Shown here in pieces: positions 23,901 to 33,896 of a DNA stretch of 64,000 nucleotides. This DNA is from Roridomyces roridus. Taxonomy: Eukaryota; Basidiomycota; Agaricomycetes; Agaricales; Mycenaceae. How positions within the stretch are numbered: the stretch's first letter is position 1; each line of letters opens with the position of its first letter. The position numbers were made by a program, and so were the translations under genes. The stretch covers positions 173,026 to 237,025 of the forward strand of contig JARKIF010000060.1 of the NCBI GenBank assembly GCA_029378245.1, read 5' to 3'. Below the pieces are notes generated by a model, which searched no databases, was not told where the DNA came from, and worked only from the letters and a program-made list of their open reading frames with translations.

Positions 23901-24821
23901 CTTTTGACAATGCAGAAAATTCACAAAATATTCTAACTGCCCCATTTTACACAAAGAAAGAGTTTCCCACGAGCCAAAATAGAGTTATACAAGTTTGTCA
24001 CGTTTGATTGTCCGCAACTGTAACTATTTGTTCCCGCTCGTGCCGCTGACATCGGAGTCCTCGCTAGCCTTCATGAACGTGAGTTTGCCTTGGTTTTGGT
24101 ATGACGGTACTGATGGACTGGTTTGATCAGAGCCTGGTTGCCCAAAATGCCTTCACACGCAACCACGACTGTATAAGAGGAGTCTATCAAGTACGAGATT
24201 CCATTCTTCCCAGATTGCTGATTCAGAACGGGGCACTAGACTTGGTTCACGGCGTACAAGGCAAATAGCATTGGGGTGGCGCAGGCGGGTGCTATCCCCA
24301 CCGTCACCGAATTCATTGACGAGTATAATTCTTGGTATGTGAGTTCCGGCGCACAAAAATTCCTTGGTTAAAATCGAATTTGCAGGGTCAAAACCATCGT
24401 TCAGGGCATGCAGCCGGCAATTGTCGCGGAAATGGGGAGGCTCATCCCTCTATTCACCGGCAATGCTCAAACAGATGTTAAACTCAGCAGTATGTCGCAT
24501 GCGTCATTGAGAGACTAGCTGACAGTTACTTTGAATAGCCAATCCCGTCCTCTCCAATTGGGCCAACCTCAGTCCTGCCGTACCCGCCAGCATGTCCTGG
24601 CAACCAAACAACAACCTGGTCAGTCCCTCCAAGCGGCCACAGGCAAACTCTAACTCGAATTCCTAGAATACTGCAATAGGTGATATCGTGGGCATTGACA
24701 CTGTCACTATGGCTGATTTGACCACGCTGATGAACGGGTGAGCTTTCCTTCTCTGGGCGTGGAATCGGGCTGATGGATTTTTAGTGTGCCAGCGATCAGT
24801 TGGGCGAACTCCCTTCCTTAA
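14911..24821 (+). CDS. Killer-toxin-alpha-type GH18 chitinase (subgroup C), interrupted by a MITE
   Basis: Very large secreted chitinase. Early exons include 14911-14956, 15006-15103, 15155-15201, 15250-15288, 15342-15375, 15426-15507, 15560-15736, 15791-15951, 16003-16115 and 16168-16188. A hydrophobic N-terminus is followed by two CBM18-like hevein modules (NGACCNSKTGYCG; CPLNVCCSQFGFCG) and a GH18 barrel with SIGGW and the catalytic DGIDIDWEYP motif, whose Glu is the proton donor. Then come GIGFYGRSFEL, Cys-rich segments and the long C-terminal region typical of this subgroup (RWTGSFANW, YYLEAKIVPPSIQQAY), ending with TAA at 24819-24821. The family cleaves chitin and pairs with LysM proteins, as here. 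A 762-bp MITE at 18911-19672 inserts in an exon and gives TAA at once; the frame after it is in phase, so the gene looks recently inactivated. Joins near 17820-17970 and 18655-18710 are uncertain. Confidence 0.85.
18911..19672. mobile_element. hAT-like MITE inserted in the chitinase
   Basis: This 762-bp non-coding insert is flanked by a 7-bp direct repeat CTGGTCC (18904-18910 and 19673-19679; the next base outward differs, so a degraded 8-bp duplication is possible). TATGAGAATTGTTGAACAA near the left end is mirrored by its complement at the right end (around 19646-19663), with weaker complementarity extending about 50 bp inward. GTTGAACA recurs six or more times as a subterminal motif. There is no transposase. 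The first codon entered from the left is followed by TAA. Confidence 0.8.
19120..19196 (-). other. tRNA-like sequence with pol III boxes inside the MITE
   Basis: On the minus strand a perfect A box TGGCTTAGCGG (complement of 19179-19189) precedes a B box GGTTCAAGTCC (complement of 19133-19143), followed by a T5 run (19115-19119). The acceptor ends and the T stem do not pair, so it is a tRNA-derived or pseudo-tRNA sequence rather than a working tRNA. Confidence 0.55.
22940..24020. mobile_element. mariner-like non-autonomous element in a chitinase intron
   Basis: This 1081-bp element has perfect terminal inverted repeats of at least 24 bp starting CAGTTGCGGACAATCAAACG and ending in the complement, flanked by TA on both sides (22938-22939 and 24021-24022). 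TA duplications and CAGT ends fit the Tc1/mariner superfamily. There is no transposase frame. Internal blocks (TTTTCCCACG, GGTACGGCC) recur near both ends. It lies inside the intron whose donor GTGAGT is at about 22934 and whose acceptor is near 24067, expanding it from about 50 bp to about 1.1 kb. Confidence 0.85.
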
Positions 24822-24967
24822 GAACATAACTAGCTACTCTCATTATTTCAATTTATTTGGGCCGAATTAATATTATCGCGACGCGTTCTTGCATCAAACA
24901 CATGATCGTGAATACACGTGGAGAGCTTCCATATTTGGCTCTTTGTCTCCCTCCTCTCCCCTCCTCC

Positions 24968-27003
24968 ATGGTCGAAGTGCTCGATGCCCGCAGCGTTCGG
25001 TCTTCGTTGAAAGACCCCATCCACGACTACAGTCAGTGCAGCACCCTCGTCAGCAGTGAGGTCCACAAATCTGACGGCCGCCAGTCGAAGTCTCACCGCT
25101 CCTCTGTACCATCATTGATACGTACGTCCTCTGCTGCCGGGCAGCGACGCGAGCGCATCTGACGCGCGGGTTCAGACCACAGTTCCAGCGTCTCAGACAT
25201 ATCAAGCAACTCGGGACGTCGTATCGCGTCTGGGCGGGGGTCTCACATAATCGATTCGAGCATTGTCTCGGTGCGTCTCAGTTGTTTCTGCCTTGGTTTT
25301 GGTTTTGAGTCCGACATTATGGCCAGGTGTAGCGCATTTAGCGCGTCAGATGGTGCAGCACCTCCACGACGAGCAGCGTTGGCTTGGGATCACCGATCGC
25401 GATATGTATTGCAGATTGCTGGGTTGTGCCATGATCTTGGACATGGGCCGTGGAGTCACGTATGGGACTCGCTTTTTATACCCACCGTGGCGTGCGTGCT
25501 GCGTCCATCTCCTCCTCTTTGCGTTTACCTGACTCAAATCGCAGTCCGGGCAAGAAATGGAAGCATGAAGACGCTTCGCAGATGATGTTTCGGTATTTGT
25601 TGAAAGACAATCATATCGAGCACTTCTGCGAAAAGGATATCCAGTTCATCCTCACGCTTATTGACGGCGATCGCAATCTGTGCAGGTGCGTGATTGCTTC
25701 TTTCGACTTGCCGCGGGGTGATTGAATTCCTTGCCTAGTTCTGACGAGAAACCGTTCCTGTTTGATATTGTCGCCAATAAGCGGAATGGTTTGGACGTCG
25801 ACAAGTTCGACTATATTCTCCGCGACAGTTATATGATGGGTGAACCCAGCAAGATTTCTCTCCGCCGTCTCATCAAGAGCGCCCGGGTCATCGACGACGA
25901 GATCTGCTACACGATTAAAGACGTCAACCAATTACACGAAATGTGCTACACGCGGTTCAAGTACCATAAGATGATATATAATCACAAGACTGGTGCGTCG
26001 GTTGAGCCAAGGTCGAGGATTTTTTGCGTGCTCAAGTGTTTGAAACAGCCAAGGCCATCGAGTACATGATAGTACTGGTAGATGCCCTGGTCTTGGCGGA
26101 GCCCTACATGAAGATCGCCGAACAAATCGAGATTCCGGAGAAGTACCTGCATCTGACCGACAGTATCGAGGAGCGCATCAAAGCCAGCACGGCGCCGGTA
26201 AGCGATTCCCAGTCTCTTTCCAGGATGGATTTGACTCTCATAGGAACTCGAGGAATCCCGGCGGCTTTTCCGCCTTGACACGCGCGATCTGTACAAGTTC
26301 GTTGACCAGCGGGTCATTGAGTGGGGCCAGGACGCCGTTTTTCGTGAGCATATCACCAGTGAGCGCGTCGTCCAAGAGGCGAAGGCTGTTGCCGCCAAGG
26401 AGGGAACGGATATCGACATGTCGCTGCTCACGGCCGATTCGGTTATTGTTGATTTCACGACGATGCATTATGGGATGAAGGAGAAGAATCCGCTTGATTT
26501 CGTCAAGTTTTATTCAAAGCATAATCCGAATGGTATGCTGCTTTCTTGGATAAGGTTGGGTTTCTGACAGACATTGTTGTAGAGTGCGCCTGCGCTCAGA
26601 AGAACGATTATTCGATGTTGATACCTGCCGTTTTTGCGGAGGTTTATCTGACGGTGTTTACGAAGCATCCGCAGTGCGTACTATCTCTTTCCCCTACCCT
26701 CCACATTAGCCCACTTCTCCTAGGTACCTCGGTTTGGTGCAAGCAGGCTACCGAGCCCTCCTCACACGAGTACCGGAACCAGATTCACCGGCGACGCCCG
26801 AACCGCCGTCGACGCCCACGCGGGACACGTCGTCCGGGACCCCAAAGAGGAAGGGTCTGGGGCGCACGGGGTCGATTAGTGAGAATTCGTTTACGACTGT
26901 GCCGATTGATTTTGGGACGCCGTCAAAGACCAAGAAGCGGGGCAGAGATGTTGGGGAGGAGGGGCATGGGGAGGGGCAGAGGGAGGCGAAGAGGCGGGCC
27001 TAG
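24968..27003 (+). CDS. HD-domain phosphohydrolase, SAMHD1-like dNTPase
   Basis: Exons: 24968-25031, 25085-25121, 25176-25270, 25327-25491, 25545-25685, 25739-25992, 26049-26197, 26244-26532, 26583-26673 and 26724-27003. In order: [42 protein letters not shown], the HD motif [16 protein letters not shown] and the later metal-ligand region DKFDYILRD, as in SAMHD1. The family hydrolyses dNTPs to deoxynucleoside and triphosphate, usually in the nucleus. A basic PKRKGLGR and KTKKRGRD tail may be a nuclear signal. The exon sum is 1565 bp, one base short of a full frame. The break lies at about 25401-25412 between ITDRDM and the HD motif, where no intron fits, so there is an apparent one-base deletion in the sequence. 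Expected protein about 521 residues. The start is the first ATG that joins in frame; the gene begins only 146 bp after the chitinase stop. Confidence 0.88.
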
Positions 27004-27067
27004 ATTGGGTGGGTGGATGGGCGGAATAGAGTTTGGATAGACATTCGTGTAGGACGACATGCATTCC

Positions 27068-27754
27068 TCATTTGTAAGCTGAACCAGACACCGTGCAACA
27101 AACGGGCTTAAAGATGAGCGCGAACTGGTTGCAGTGTGCGGTCAACTGAGAGAATGCCCGATTTCCGCTGTTCCAGTCCGCCACCGAGTCCGTTGTGGGG
27201 TTAACCCAGACGGTGTTGTATCCGGTTCTGGAATTCACAATAGACGGCAGCGGTGAATCCTCAAGCAAGTATGTACATATCAGCAATTTTCCATCTGTTC
27301 ACTTGGCAATCGCGTTGCTTACCTTGTAAGTCGCGGGTTCCACCGTAAATCCAGCCGGAAACAACGTGCTATTCGGGAAGTCAGAGGTGGCACTGTAATC
27401 GGAAGGACACCCCCTGCGAAGGAAAACGTTACACGAGCAAGTAAGTTGTAAAACGACGCACAAGTTTCAATGGCAAATGTCTATCCATATGACAGTCAAC
27501 GATGCGTACGGGACGGTGCTCACTAGGCTATGTCAACCAGACGCGGCCTACATAACAGAGTCACTTACAATGTAGACAACTTGGCAAGGGCTGATTTCTC
27601 TAGAAGCCTGGAATCCCAACTCGCACTGGTCGGCCTTCCGTGCAGCAGTTCTTCCGCCACGCGACATGATGATGGCCTTGGTAGGGACACCGGGAGTCGA
27701 TATAGAGACGGCACGAGTAAAGCACAGGACTCCCCTTACGACGAAGCAGCACAC
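27068..27754 (-). CDS. Putative small secreted or membrane protein, start uncertain
   Basis: The last minus-strand exon (27068 to about 27259) and a preceding one (about 27323-27417) join through a 63-bp GTAAGC...GAG intron. A more upstream exon ends near 27566 with a GTAAGT donor. The pattern SREISPCQVVYI, GCPSDYSATSDFP, FPAG resembles the agaricomycete family of secreted or single-pass proteins with SPC-x-V...C-x-S-x-x-Y and FPxPIPxG blocks, but the match is loose and the usual CQD segment is missing. It may be degenerate. The first exon and the signal peptide are not established. Confidence 0.4.
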
Positions 27755-28112
27755 GACCCGAGTCCTTGAGGGGCACGCGGCTCGAGAAGTCCACTAGGAG
27801 ATCGGAGCCGTAAAATTAAAGTCCACTGGATTGAATTTCGATTGGTGGCCTTGCAGAAATGCCCAGAAATCTTGCACTGCAGCGGAGGGAGAAGCATTAA
27901 TATTCGAGTCATGGTGGGCGTTCTGGTCAAGCTCGGATTTTGAGCGGAGCTTGGCTCGGCTTGGACTTTGATGGTATCAGCTTACAACGCCTTGCCTCGC
28001 TATCCTACATCCTTCTGGCCTACAACGAGGACGATGTGTGGTCATAAAATGAAATGCGCCGCAGGCTTCTTCTCGCTCAATTTCCCTCGTTCCTTCGAGC
28101 TCGACGGGCGGG

Positions 28113-29891
28113 ATGAGCGGTGCGTACAATCTTTTTTTCTCTCTCTCCTGGCTACACCGACTGAGCACACCAGTAGACGACGAACGCTCGAGTGAAGACT
28201 TGGAGGATCCGGACTGGAGCGTTACACTATACGCAGAGACCTTGCAGTTCCCGAGGCCACCAGCATCCCCTTCATGGAGCGTCTCAGAGGCCGATACAAG
28301 TCTCCCAGCGACACCTAGCTCACCCACCTTTCCCCTACAACCTTTCCGACCTCTCCGAATCACCAAGCGCGCCTTGTCTCCTGGTGCCGTGTCACGATCC
28401 ACCGCATCGTCGTTTTCCACTGCGCCAGGGGTCGAGGATGAAGAGGAGCACCGACGTGCAGCTCTGCATCATGCCACTCTGCATTCAACGACCTCCCTTG
28501 TCCGTTCACGGTCTTCTTCCTACAACCCCCCTCAATCGCAGGTCGACGCACGCCGTCTGGCTTGTGGGAGACCGAGTACGGCAGATGCTGTTGGCAGCTC
28601 GTCGCCGCCCTTCATTCCACCTCGCATCCAGCCTCTACGTCTAGCCAAACGTGCAGCACCAGACCCTCTGCCAATGCACACGGCCGACTTGATTGCCCTC
28701 ACGCACGCACCACCGCCACCTCGCTGTTCTTCCCTTCCGCCTGGTGTATCCGATGCGCCAGGGAGGGCTGCAGCTTTTTCGAGACGTCTCGTGCCGATAC
28801 AGACTGGCTCCGAGGTCAGCTTGGCTGCTGCCACGTCGAAGGGGCGTGCTGCATGCATAGATGACGAGCCTTGTGGTCGTTCTTACTTGGCGCAGACCGT
28901 GTCATCCACGTCGAGAGGCTTTTACCCGCCGGCCGTCCATCCTGCATCTTCTTGCAAAGACTTACGGGGGGCGACTTGCCTCTTGGAGCCTCGTCCTTCC
29001 CCGACGGCTGCCACTCCGTCAGCTTCGTCCTCTTACCGTCTTCCCTCTACACCGCCCAGGTCTCCAACGACCGCCAGATCACCAGCACCTTCTCCGGGTC
29101 TTACTTCGTCGGTCGAGGCCGTGGAGGAACAGCATTCCCCATCACCAGTCATGCCACCTCATTCCCTACGTCGCCGCCCCCGAATCATGATCCCCAATGC
29201 ATGGACCCAGCGCGTTCCGCCTACACCACCAACCCCGCCTCCATCAGCCGCAGACTCTGTCTCGGCAGCGGTAGAACTCTGCAGCATCGGCAAGGAGGCA
29301 GACGATGATGAGGACGCTCCTCAGCTCTCCCCACTCGTTGCTCCGCCGTTGGAGCTATTCACGGACGATGGCTGCGTTTTGGAGCCAGAGCACCCCGCGT
29401 CATCATCCGTCTCCCCTTCAGCCGATTCCAGCGCAGATTGGACGTTGCTGAGCATATCCCCCGCTTCGTCTCCTGCTCGGCCTTCGCCTCCCCCACGCCG
29501 TCCGCTGCCACCACCACCCGTGCCGCCCAAGGCCGACGTCACCCAGTCGAAATCAGCTCCAGCTCTCACTCTCACTCCGGCTCTGGCCCCACTGCGTTCG
29601 CGCTGGTCCACCTCCACCCTCTCCCTCGCACGCTCCGTATCCGCGGTGCCGTCCGTATCTACGCCCGCTGTGCAGCCGAATTCCAATTCAAAGACGTTCA
29701 CATCGTTGAGGCGGTACATGTACTTTACGAGCGGCAAGGACCAGGATTATATGTCGTCGTCGTCGACGAAGAGCAGCAAGACAAAGTACAAGCCGTTGCC
29801 TTTTGCGCGTACTTTGAAGGCTAAGCGGGCAAAACCAAAGCCGCTTACGGTGGCGGATGTGCGTGTGCTTGGTGCGGTCGCTGGGTGGTAA
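28113..29891 (+). CDS. Pro/Ser-rich low-complexity orphan protein
   Basis: The start ATG at 28113 is followed after seven coding bases by a likely 54-bp intron (28120-28173). Skipping it gives an N-terminus MSVDDERSSED; reading through is also open because the intron length is a multiple of three. About 574 residues follow, rich in Pro, Ser, Ala and Thr, with two similar basic motifs (LRITKRA, LRLAKRA), PPPRRPLPPPPVPP stretches that look like SH3 ligands, and a basic C-terminus (KAKRAKPKPL). There are no membrane segments and no domain that I recognise. It is probably a disordered cytosolic or nuclear scaffold-type protein. Long frames in other phases over it are shadows. Confidence 0.6.
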   Translation: MSGAYNLFFSLSWLHRLSTPVDDERSSEDLEDPDWSVTLYAETLQFPRPPASPSWSVSEADTSLPATPSSPTFPLQPFRPLRITKRALSPGAVSRSTASSFSTAPGVEDEEEHRRAALHHATLHSTTSLVRSRSSSYNPPQSQVDARRLACGRPSTADAVGSSSPPFIPPRIQPLRLAKRAAPDPLPMHTADLIALTHAPPPPRCSSLPPGVSDAPGRAAAFSRRLVPIQTGSEVSLAAATSKGRAACIDDEPCGRSYLAQTVSSTSRGFYPPAVHPASSCKDLRGATCLLEPRPSPTAATPSASSSYRLPSTPPRSPTTARSPAPSPGLTSSVEAVEEQHSPSPVMPPHSLRRRPRIMIPNAWTQRVPPTPPTPPPSAADSVSAAVELCSIGKEADDDEDAPQLSPLVAPPLELFTDDGCVLEPEHPASSSVSPSADSSADWTLLSISPASSPARPSPPPRRPLPPPPVPPKADVTQSKSAPALTLTPALAPLRSRWSTSTLSLARSVSAVPSVSTPAVQPNSNSKTFTSLRRYMYFTSGKDQDYMSSSSTKSSKTKYKPLPFARTLKAKRAKPKPLTVADVRVLGAVAGW

Positions 29892-30180
29892 TTTGGGTGG
29901 GCTGATTAGAGTTGGATGGTTTGTATGTATTGTTAGTCTACTTGTGTACTACTACCTGCGTTTCTTGTAGAACCAGCCTCACGAATTCGTGTGTTGTAAG
30001 TAGATCAGGTAGATAGGTTATTGGACCTACTGTTAGAGTCGCGCCTCGGGCAGATTATTTGAATCAAGAACCCGACTTGTTCTACTTATGGTTTGCTGGC
30101 TGTCGAGAGCAAAAACCAGGCGAAGACCGCCAGCGATCTTCTTTGATGGCGTCATTATCTCTTTCTTCCTACCATTCACG

Positions 30181-31320
30181 ATGGCCACTGCCCAGCTACG
30201 CGCCCGCCTGATTCAGATTGACGAAAAAGTCAGCTGTCTCGATTTCCAGCTGGCACAACTCCACGCGGAGCGGCAAACCATCACCCAAGAACTCGCCGCC
30301 GCTGCCGCCTTGTACCCCGTCCTTACCCTACCTCACGACATCGTGTCCAAGATCTTCCTCCAGTGCATAGACGGTTACGAAATTGGCATCCCGGTTACTT
30401 TAGCAAGCGTCTGCTCGCCGTGGCGGGTCGTCGCGTTGCACACACACGGCATCTGGACCCAGTTTGAGGCCCGACTCGGTCAGGACCGCAATCCACAGCC
30501 TGTGGAAGACCTATTTCGAATCTACGTCTCTCGATCTGGATGCCTTCCCTTGGATATTCGCATGCATGGGCCCGACTCGAGAAAGCCGACCCATGAAAAC
30601 ATTTTCCGCCTCCTCGGAGAGTGCTCGACACGGTGGCGGAATGTGTACCTTGACACGTTTGGCCCCGTCGTTCTTCCAGATTATATTCAAGGACCTTTTC
30701 CCCGCCTCAGACGTTTCCGCCTGGCTTCAAGTGGCCCCCTACCCAACTTACTTGACGCCCAAAATCTTGCCGAAGTGGGGTTCCTGGAAATGGACGTCCC
30801 AGCAGAGTGGCGGTTTCCCCTCCCATGGAGCCAGCTCACTATCCTGCGGTTCACTCACGTCGGGCTGTTGGGATGTATCAAGGTCCTGGAGCATACGCCA
30901 AATCTGGAATTACTCAAGGTTGAATCCGAGGACTACATGGAGAGAGCCATCTTCCCGCCTCGTGCTCTTCTCCTTCCGCGCCTGCACACTCTCATTCTGC
31001 GTCTTTGTGAAAGCCAACGGATTCTTCCGTACCTTATCCTCCCAGTCCTCCGGGAAATCGACATCGGCGACTATGCCCTATGGTGGTGGCGTTCCGAAAT
31101 CGAGGAGCTACTCACCAGATCCGGTTGCGCTCTGGAAACCCTACGCCTCTCATTCACTAATATCGACGATGGCGGACAGGCAGTGACCGACCTTCTGGAG
31201 GTCGCACCCACCGTTCGAAACCTCATAGTCAGCTGCCACGGCTTTGATAGCGAGGCTTTCACATCATTTCTGGATGGCTTCATCCGGGATCCCCCCTGCT
31301 CCCGGCTCTGGAGTCCCTAG
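30181..31320 (+). CDS. F-box protein with LRR-like C-terminal region
   Basis: The likely start is the ATG at 30181 (MATAQLRARLIQIDEK), giving an N-terminal coiled coil followed by an F-box core (LTLPHDIVSKIFLQCI) near residues 45-60, typical of agaricomycete F-box proteins. An ATG at 30088 in frame would add 31 less typical residues. The rest is LRR-like (LPLPWSQLTILRFTHVGLL, LEHTPNLELLKVES). F-box proteins link substrates to SCF ubiquitin ligases. At a C6 run (31291-31296) the frame leaves the LRR pattern and stops after a few residues. Reading one base later restores an LRR-type end (LPALESLEM) to a stop at 31386-31388, so a one-base deletion, real or technical, is likely. Confidence 0.75.
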   Translation: MATAQLRARLIQIDEKVSCLDFQLAQLHAERQTITQELAAAAALYPVLTLPHDIVSKIFLQCIDGYEIGIPVTLASVCSPWRVVALHTHGIWTQFEARLGQDRNPQPVEDLFRIYVSRSGCLPLDIRMHGPDSRKPTHENIFRLLGECSTRWRNVYLDTFGPVVLPDYIQGPFPRLRRFRLASSGPLPNLLDAQNLAEVGFLEMDVPAEWRFPLPWSQLTILRFTHVGLLGCIKVLEHTPNLELLKVESEDYMERAIFPPRALLLPRLHTLILRLCESQRILPYLILPVLREIDIGDYALWWWRSEIEELLTRSGCALETLRLSFTNIDDGGQAVTDLLEVAPTVRNLIVSCHGFDSEAFTSFLDGFIRDPPCSRLWSP

Positions 31321-31921
31321 AGATGAAACGCTGCGAAGCTAAAATTTGTCAAGGTTTAGCGTTCGAAAGGCTTGAGATCAAACGCTAGTGAGCAAAGAGA
31401 GTTGAGTTCAAGGATAAGTCAGGATAAATTAGACCGACGCGGTCCCTTTCGGAACATGCCGGCTTGTAGCGTACAATACATGGGCCCAAAATGTACTGCG
31501 CTACACCATACTTGCCCACCCGTCGACGAGCTCGCCCCTTTTAAGACTGTAGATCTTCGGGCGACAAGCACAGCCATGAAAGAATGTCCCCAAGCTGCCC
31601 GTCAAGGAACTTCTTAATACGATCACGCAAGTACTAACCAATGTTCAAGCACCTCAGACAGACACAAGGCCGTGAGCTGAGATGCAGGTATGCAAGAGGG
31701 TAAAGAGCAGAGCGTCAGTTACCGTTGCAGATATGTAAGTCGAGAGCACACGGGCGTCAGCGAGTCACACAGTGGTTAAGAATCTATACGTAGATTGTAG
31801 AAGTAAAGCTAAATTGAAGTGTCTACACAGTAAACTATTAGGTCCTTTTATACTAATTACGGGACTCAACGGTGAGTCAGGTCGGAACCGCAAAGTGAGT
31901 CAAACAGCTGCTTGAGTCACG
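31321..31921. other. Intergenic stretch, possible LTR-derived remnant, with TGAGTCA sites
   Basis: No gene is supported. The minus strand between about 31900 and 31640 has a TATA-like GTATAAAAGG and AT-rich then pyrimidine-rich composition reminiscent of a solo LTR, but I find no paired ends. TGAGTCA, the Gcn4/AP-1 core, occurs at 31873-31879, 31896-31902 and 31913-31919, just before the next gene. Confidence 0.3.
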
Positions 31922-32441
31922 ATGGATCCGACAGAACAAAGTCGAACATTGTCGAAAGTTCGATTCGGGCAGCTCGGCCAAGTGCGCGGAGACTCAATTC
32001 GGATCAGACGGATCAGATCAATCATGAACCAATCAATATCCATAACAAAATTGCGCTTCAGCCTCTCGTTCGGATGCTTTGTCACCGACGGAATTCGAGT
32101 GCCGGCGAAGGGAAGGAGCTTCTCTTCGCCCGGTTGGTTTCTTTCAAGCTGTCCTTTGACCAGGACACATATGAATTCGAGAGGCGTTTGGAATCGCACG
32201 ATGAAGAGCACGACAAATGGGTTCCAAACAATATTATGAACCAACAGAGCGCGGAAATGCAGGCGGCTCTGGTTCGCCTTGGCGAGTTGCGTGCTGGGGG
32301 TTTGCAGGTCTATCTTCGGTCTGATTTCAGATGGTTTGACGAGTATATCACTGCGGGAATCGTGCGTCGCATTTCTTTTCGGTCTATTCTCATTCCATTC
32401 TAATTTTCTTGCATTCGTTAGATCGAGGAGTTGCAATCGTG
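31922..32441 (+). CDS. Short protein with a SAP-like motif
   Basis: ATG at 31922 opens a short exon (MDPTEQSRTLSKVRFG) that joins, through a very short GTGCGC...CAG intron (31982-32016, 35 bp), to a longer exon. The second exon has LVRMLCHRRNSSAGEGKELL followed by FARL, which fits the helix-turn-helix pattern of SAP domains (DNA or RNA binding). A further intron at about 32362-32420 (GTGCGT...TTAG) leads to a stop at 32439-32441. The total is about 140 residues. The antisense frame is also open, and the first intron is near the lower length limit. I rate it plausible rather than certain. It may be a domesticated or element-borne gene, since it sits at the edge of a MITE-rich island. Confidence 0.4.
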
Positions 32442-32895
32442 ATGGTTTGGGAGGATTCTGCGATGTACTTATCTTCGATTCAGAGACATAACCTTAGGAT
32501 ATTCTTCGTCTGGACGAGACCACTGCAGTGCCGTTTGAATTTTGAGGAGTTCAGCTATGCAGTAAATATTGGCCTTGCTGAAGCACTGGGACATGCCAGA
32601 TAAACTCCGTACCGGAGGTGCGCTGCTGGGGGACTCGACGATCTTACCGGAAAGCGATCTCCGGGACATTAATACTTTACTTTTGTTTCGGTACATTCTT
32701 GGTACATCATGATAAGATCAAATTCCTCCTTGCCCCAAACTCCCATGGCGACGATCTCTCTCTTCTCCCGCGGAGCTGGTTCGGACGCCTTGCGTTACTC
32801 TCTGCCTTGTTTGTCTCCAAATCTGTCCTTTTCGGCTCGCCAGTAAGTAACTCGTTTCGCAATCGTTCAACTCTGATGGTGCATCTCAATACAAC
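32442..32895. other. No supported gene, flank of the nested MITE pair
   Basis: Only short frames occur here. The last eight bases (AATACAAC, 32888-32895) are the left target-site duplication of the element that follows. Confidence 0.4.
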
Positions 32896-33896
32896 CAAGG
32901 GGCACCAAAGATAAGAAATTTCCTATTATAGGAGGGGAGGGGGGGGTCCCTCCAAGGGCTGAAAAAAAAGTTTTGTACCAAATTTCTGCAGACACTGGAA
33001 AGGCTCTGTTTGCATAGTAGGCCACTGAATAAGGCTCCAACCATTTCCGTTCGCAAACCGTTTCTTTCAAAAAAACAGTTTTTATTTCCGTTTTGTTTGC
33101 GATGCCCCGCAAACTGTTTCCTAAACGGTTCGGAAACAGTTTCCCGTGGCCAACCCAGAGGGCTTCAATTTGGCTAAACTACTGCAGCTCACAGTCTCCC
33201 AGCAGGCCTGCACACGGGGTTCCAGAGAAGTTTCTTTGCTCCGGTGAACTCAACCCACCTTCCGCCAGTAAAATCAAGCCTTGAACTCTGGTCAGCTGCT
33301 TAGTCAGACGAATCTTGTTTGATGAATTCCCAATCTTGCTCCCTGTTGGCGTGAAACGACTCTGATACTCTGCAGTTTGGCTCCGCGTCCACGCAAAAGC
33401 ATGCTGGGACCACTGGGGCTGCGCTGGACACTGCAAAAATGGGAGCCCCGAATTTAACCGTTCGGAAACTGCTTGCAAACGGTTGCAAACGGTTTCTTTC
33501 CGTTTCCGTTCTGTTTGCCCAAAATCACAAACGGAAACGAAACGGTTGGAGCCTTACCACTGAATAGAGCCCCAGTGAACTTTCTCAATTTTTTCGGTAC
33601 ATGGTCTCGACTTGGTCACGTATCCGATTAGTCACGTGCTCTGGTCACATGCGGACCTTTGTCAACTCAAAATTTCGACGGAAAACCCCGATCTTGGGCT
33701 CCAGAGCTGATAGAATGGACTGGAAGCCCTTGGGAGGCATGTACAGGCAGCAGGGGGGGCAAAATACCCAAAATAATGTCATTTGATGTGTCCCAAAAAG
33801 GAAATTTCCTTTTATAGAGGGGGGGAGGGTCTGCCGATTTGGCTGAAAAAAGAAATTCGAGGTGATGTGCTGATCTCTTATCTTTGGTGCCCCTTG
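32896..33896. mobile_element. hAT-like MITE (outer element of a nested pair)
   Basis: This 1001-bp element has 21-bp perfect terminal inverted repeats (starting CAAGGGGCACCAAAGATAAG) and an exact 8-bp target duplication AATACAAC at 32888-32895 and 33897-33904. The 8-bp duplication and CA ends fit hAT. Removing the inner element leaves about 466 bp. Near both ends there is a TTTCCT(A/T)TTATAG block followed by a G-run (about 32920 and 33805). Confidence 0.88.
33030..33556. mobile_element. hAT-like MITE (inner element)
   Basis: This 527-bp element begins TAAGGCTCCAACC and ends GGTTGGAGCCTTA, with an exact 8-bp target duplication CCACTGAA at 33022-33029 and 33557-33564. Subterminal AAACGGTT/CCGTTT motifs recur many times near both ends, a hAT hallmark. 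It is wholly contained in the outer element, so it inserted later. Confidence 0.9.
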
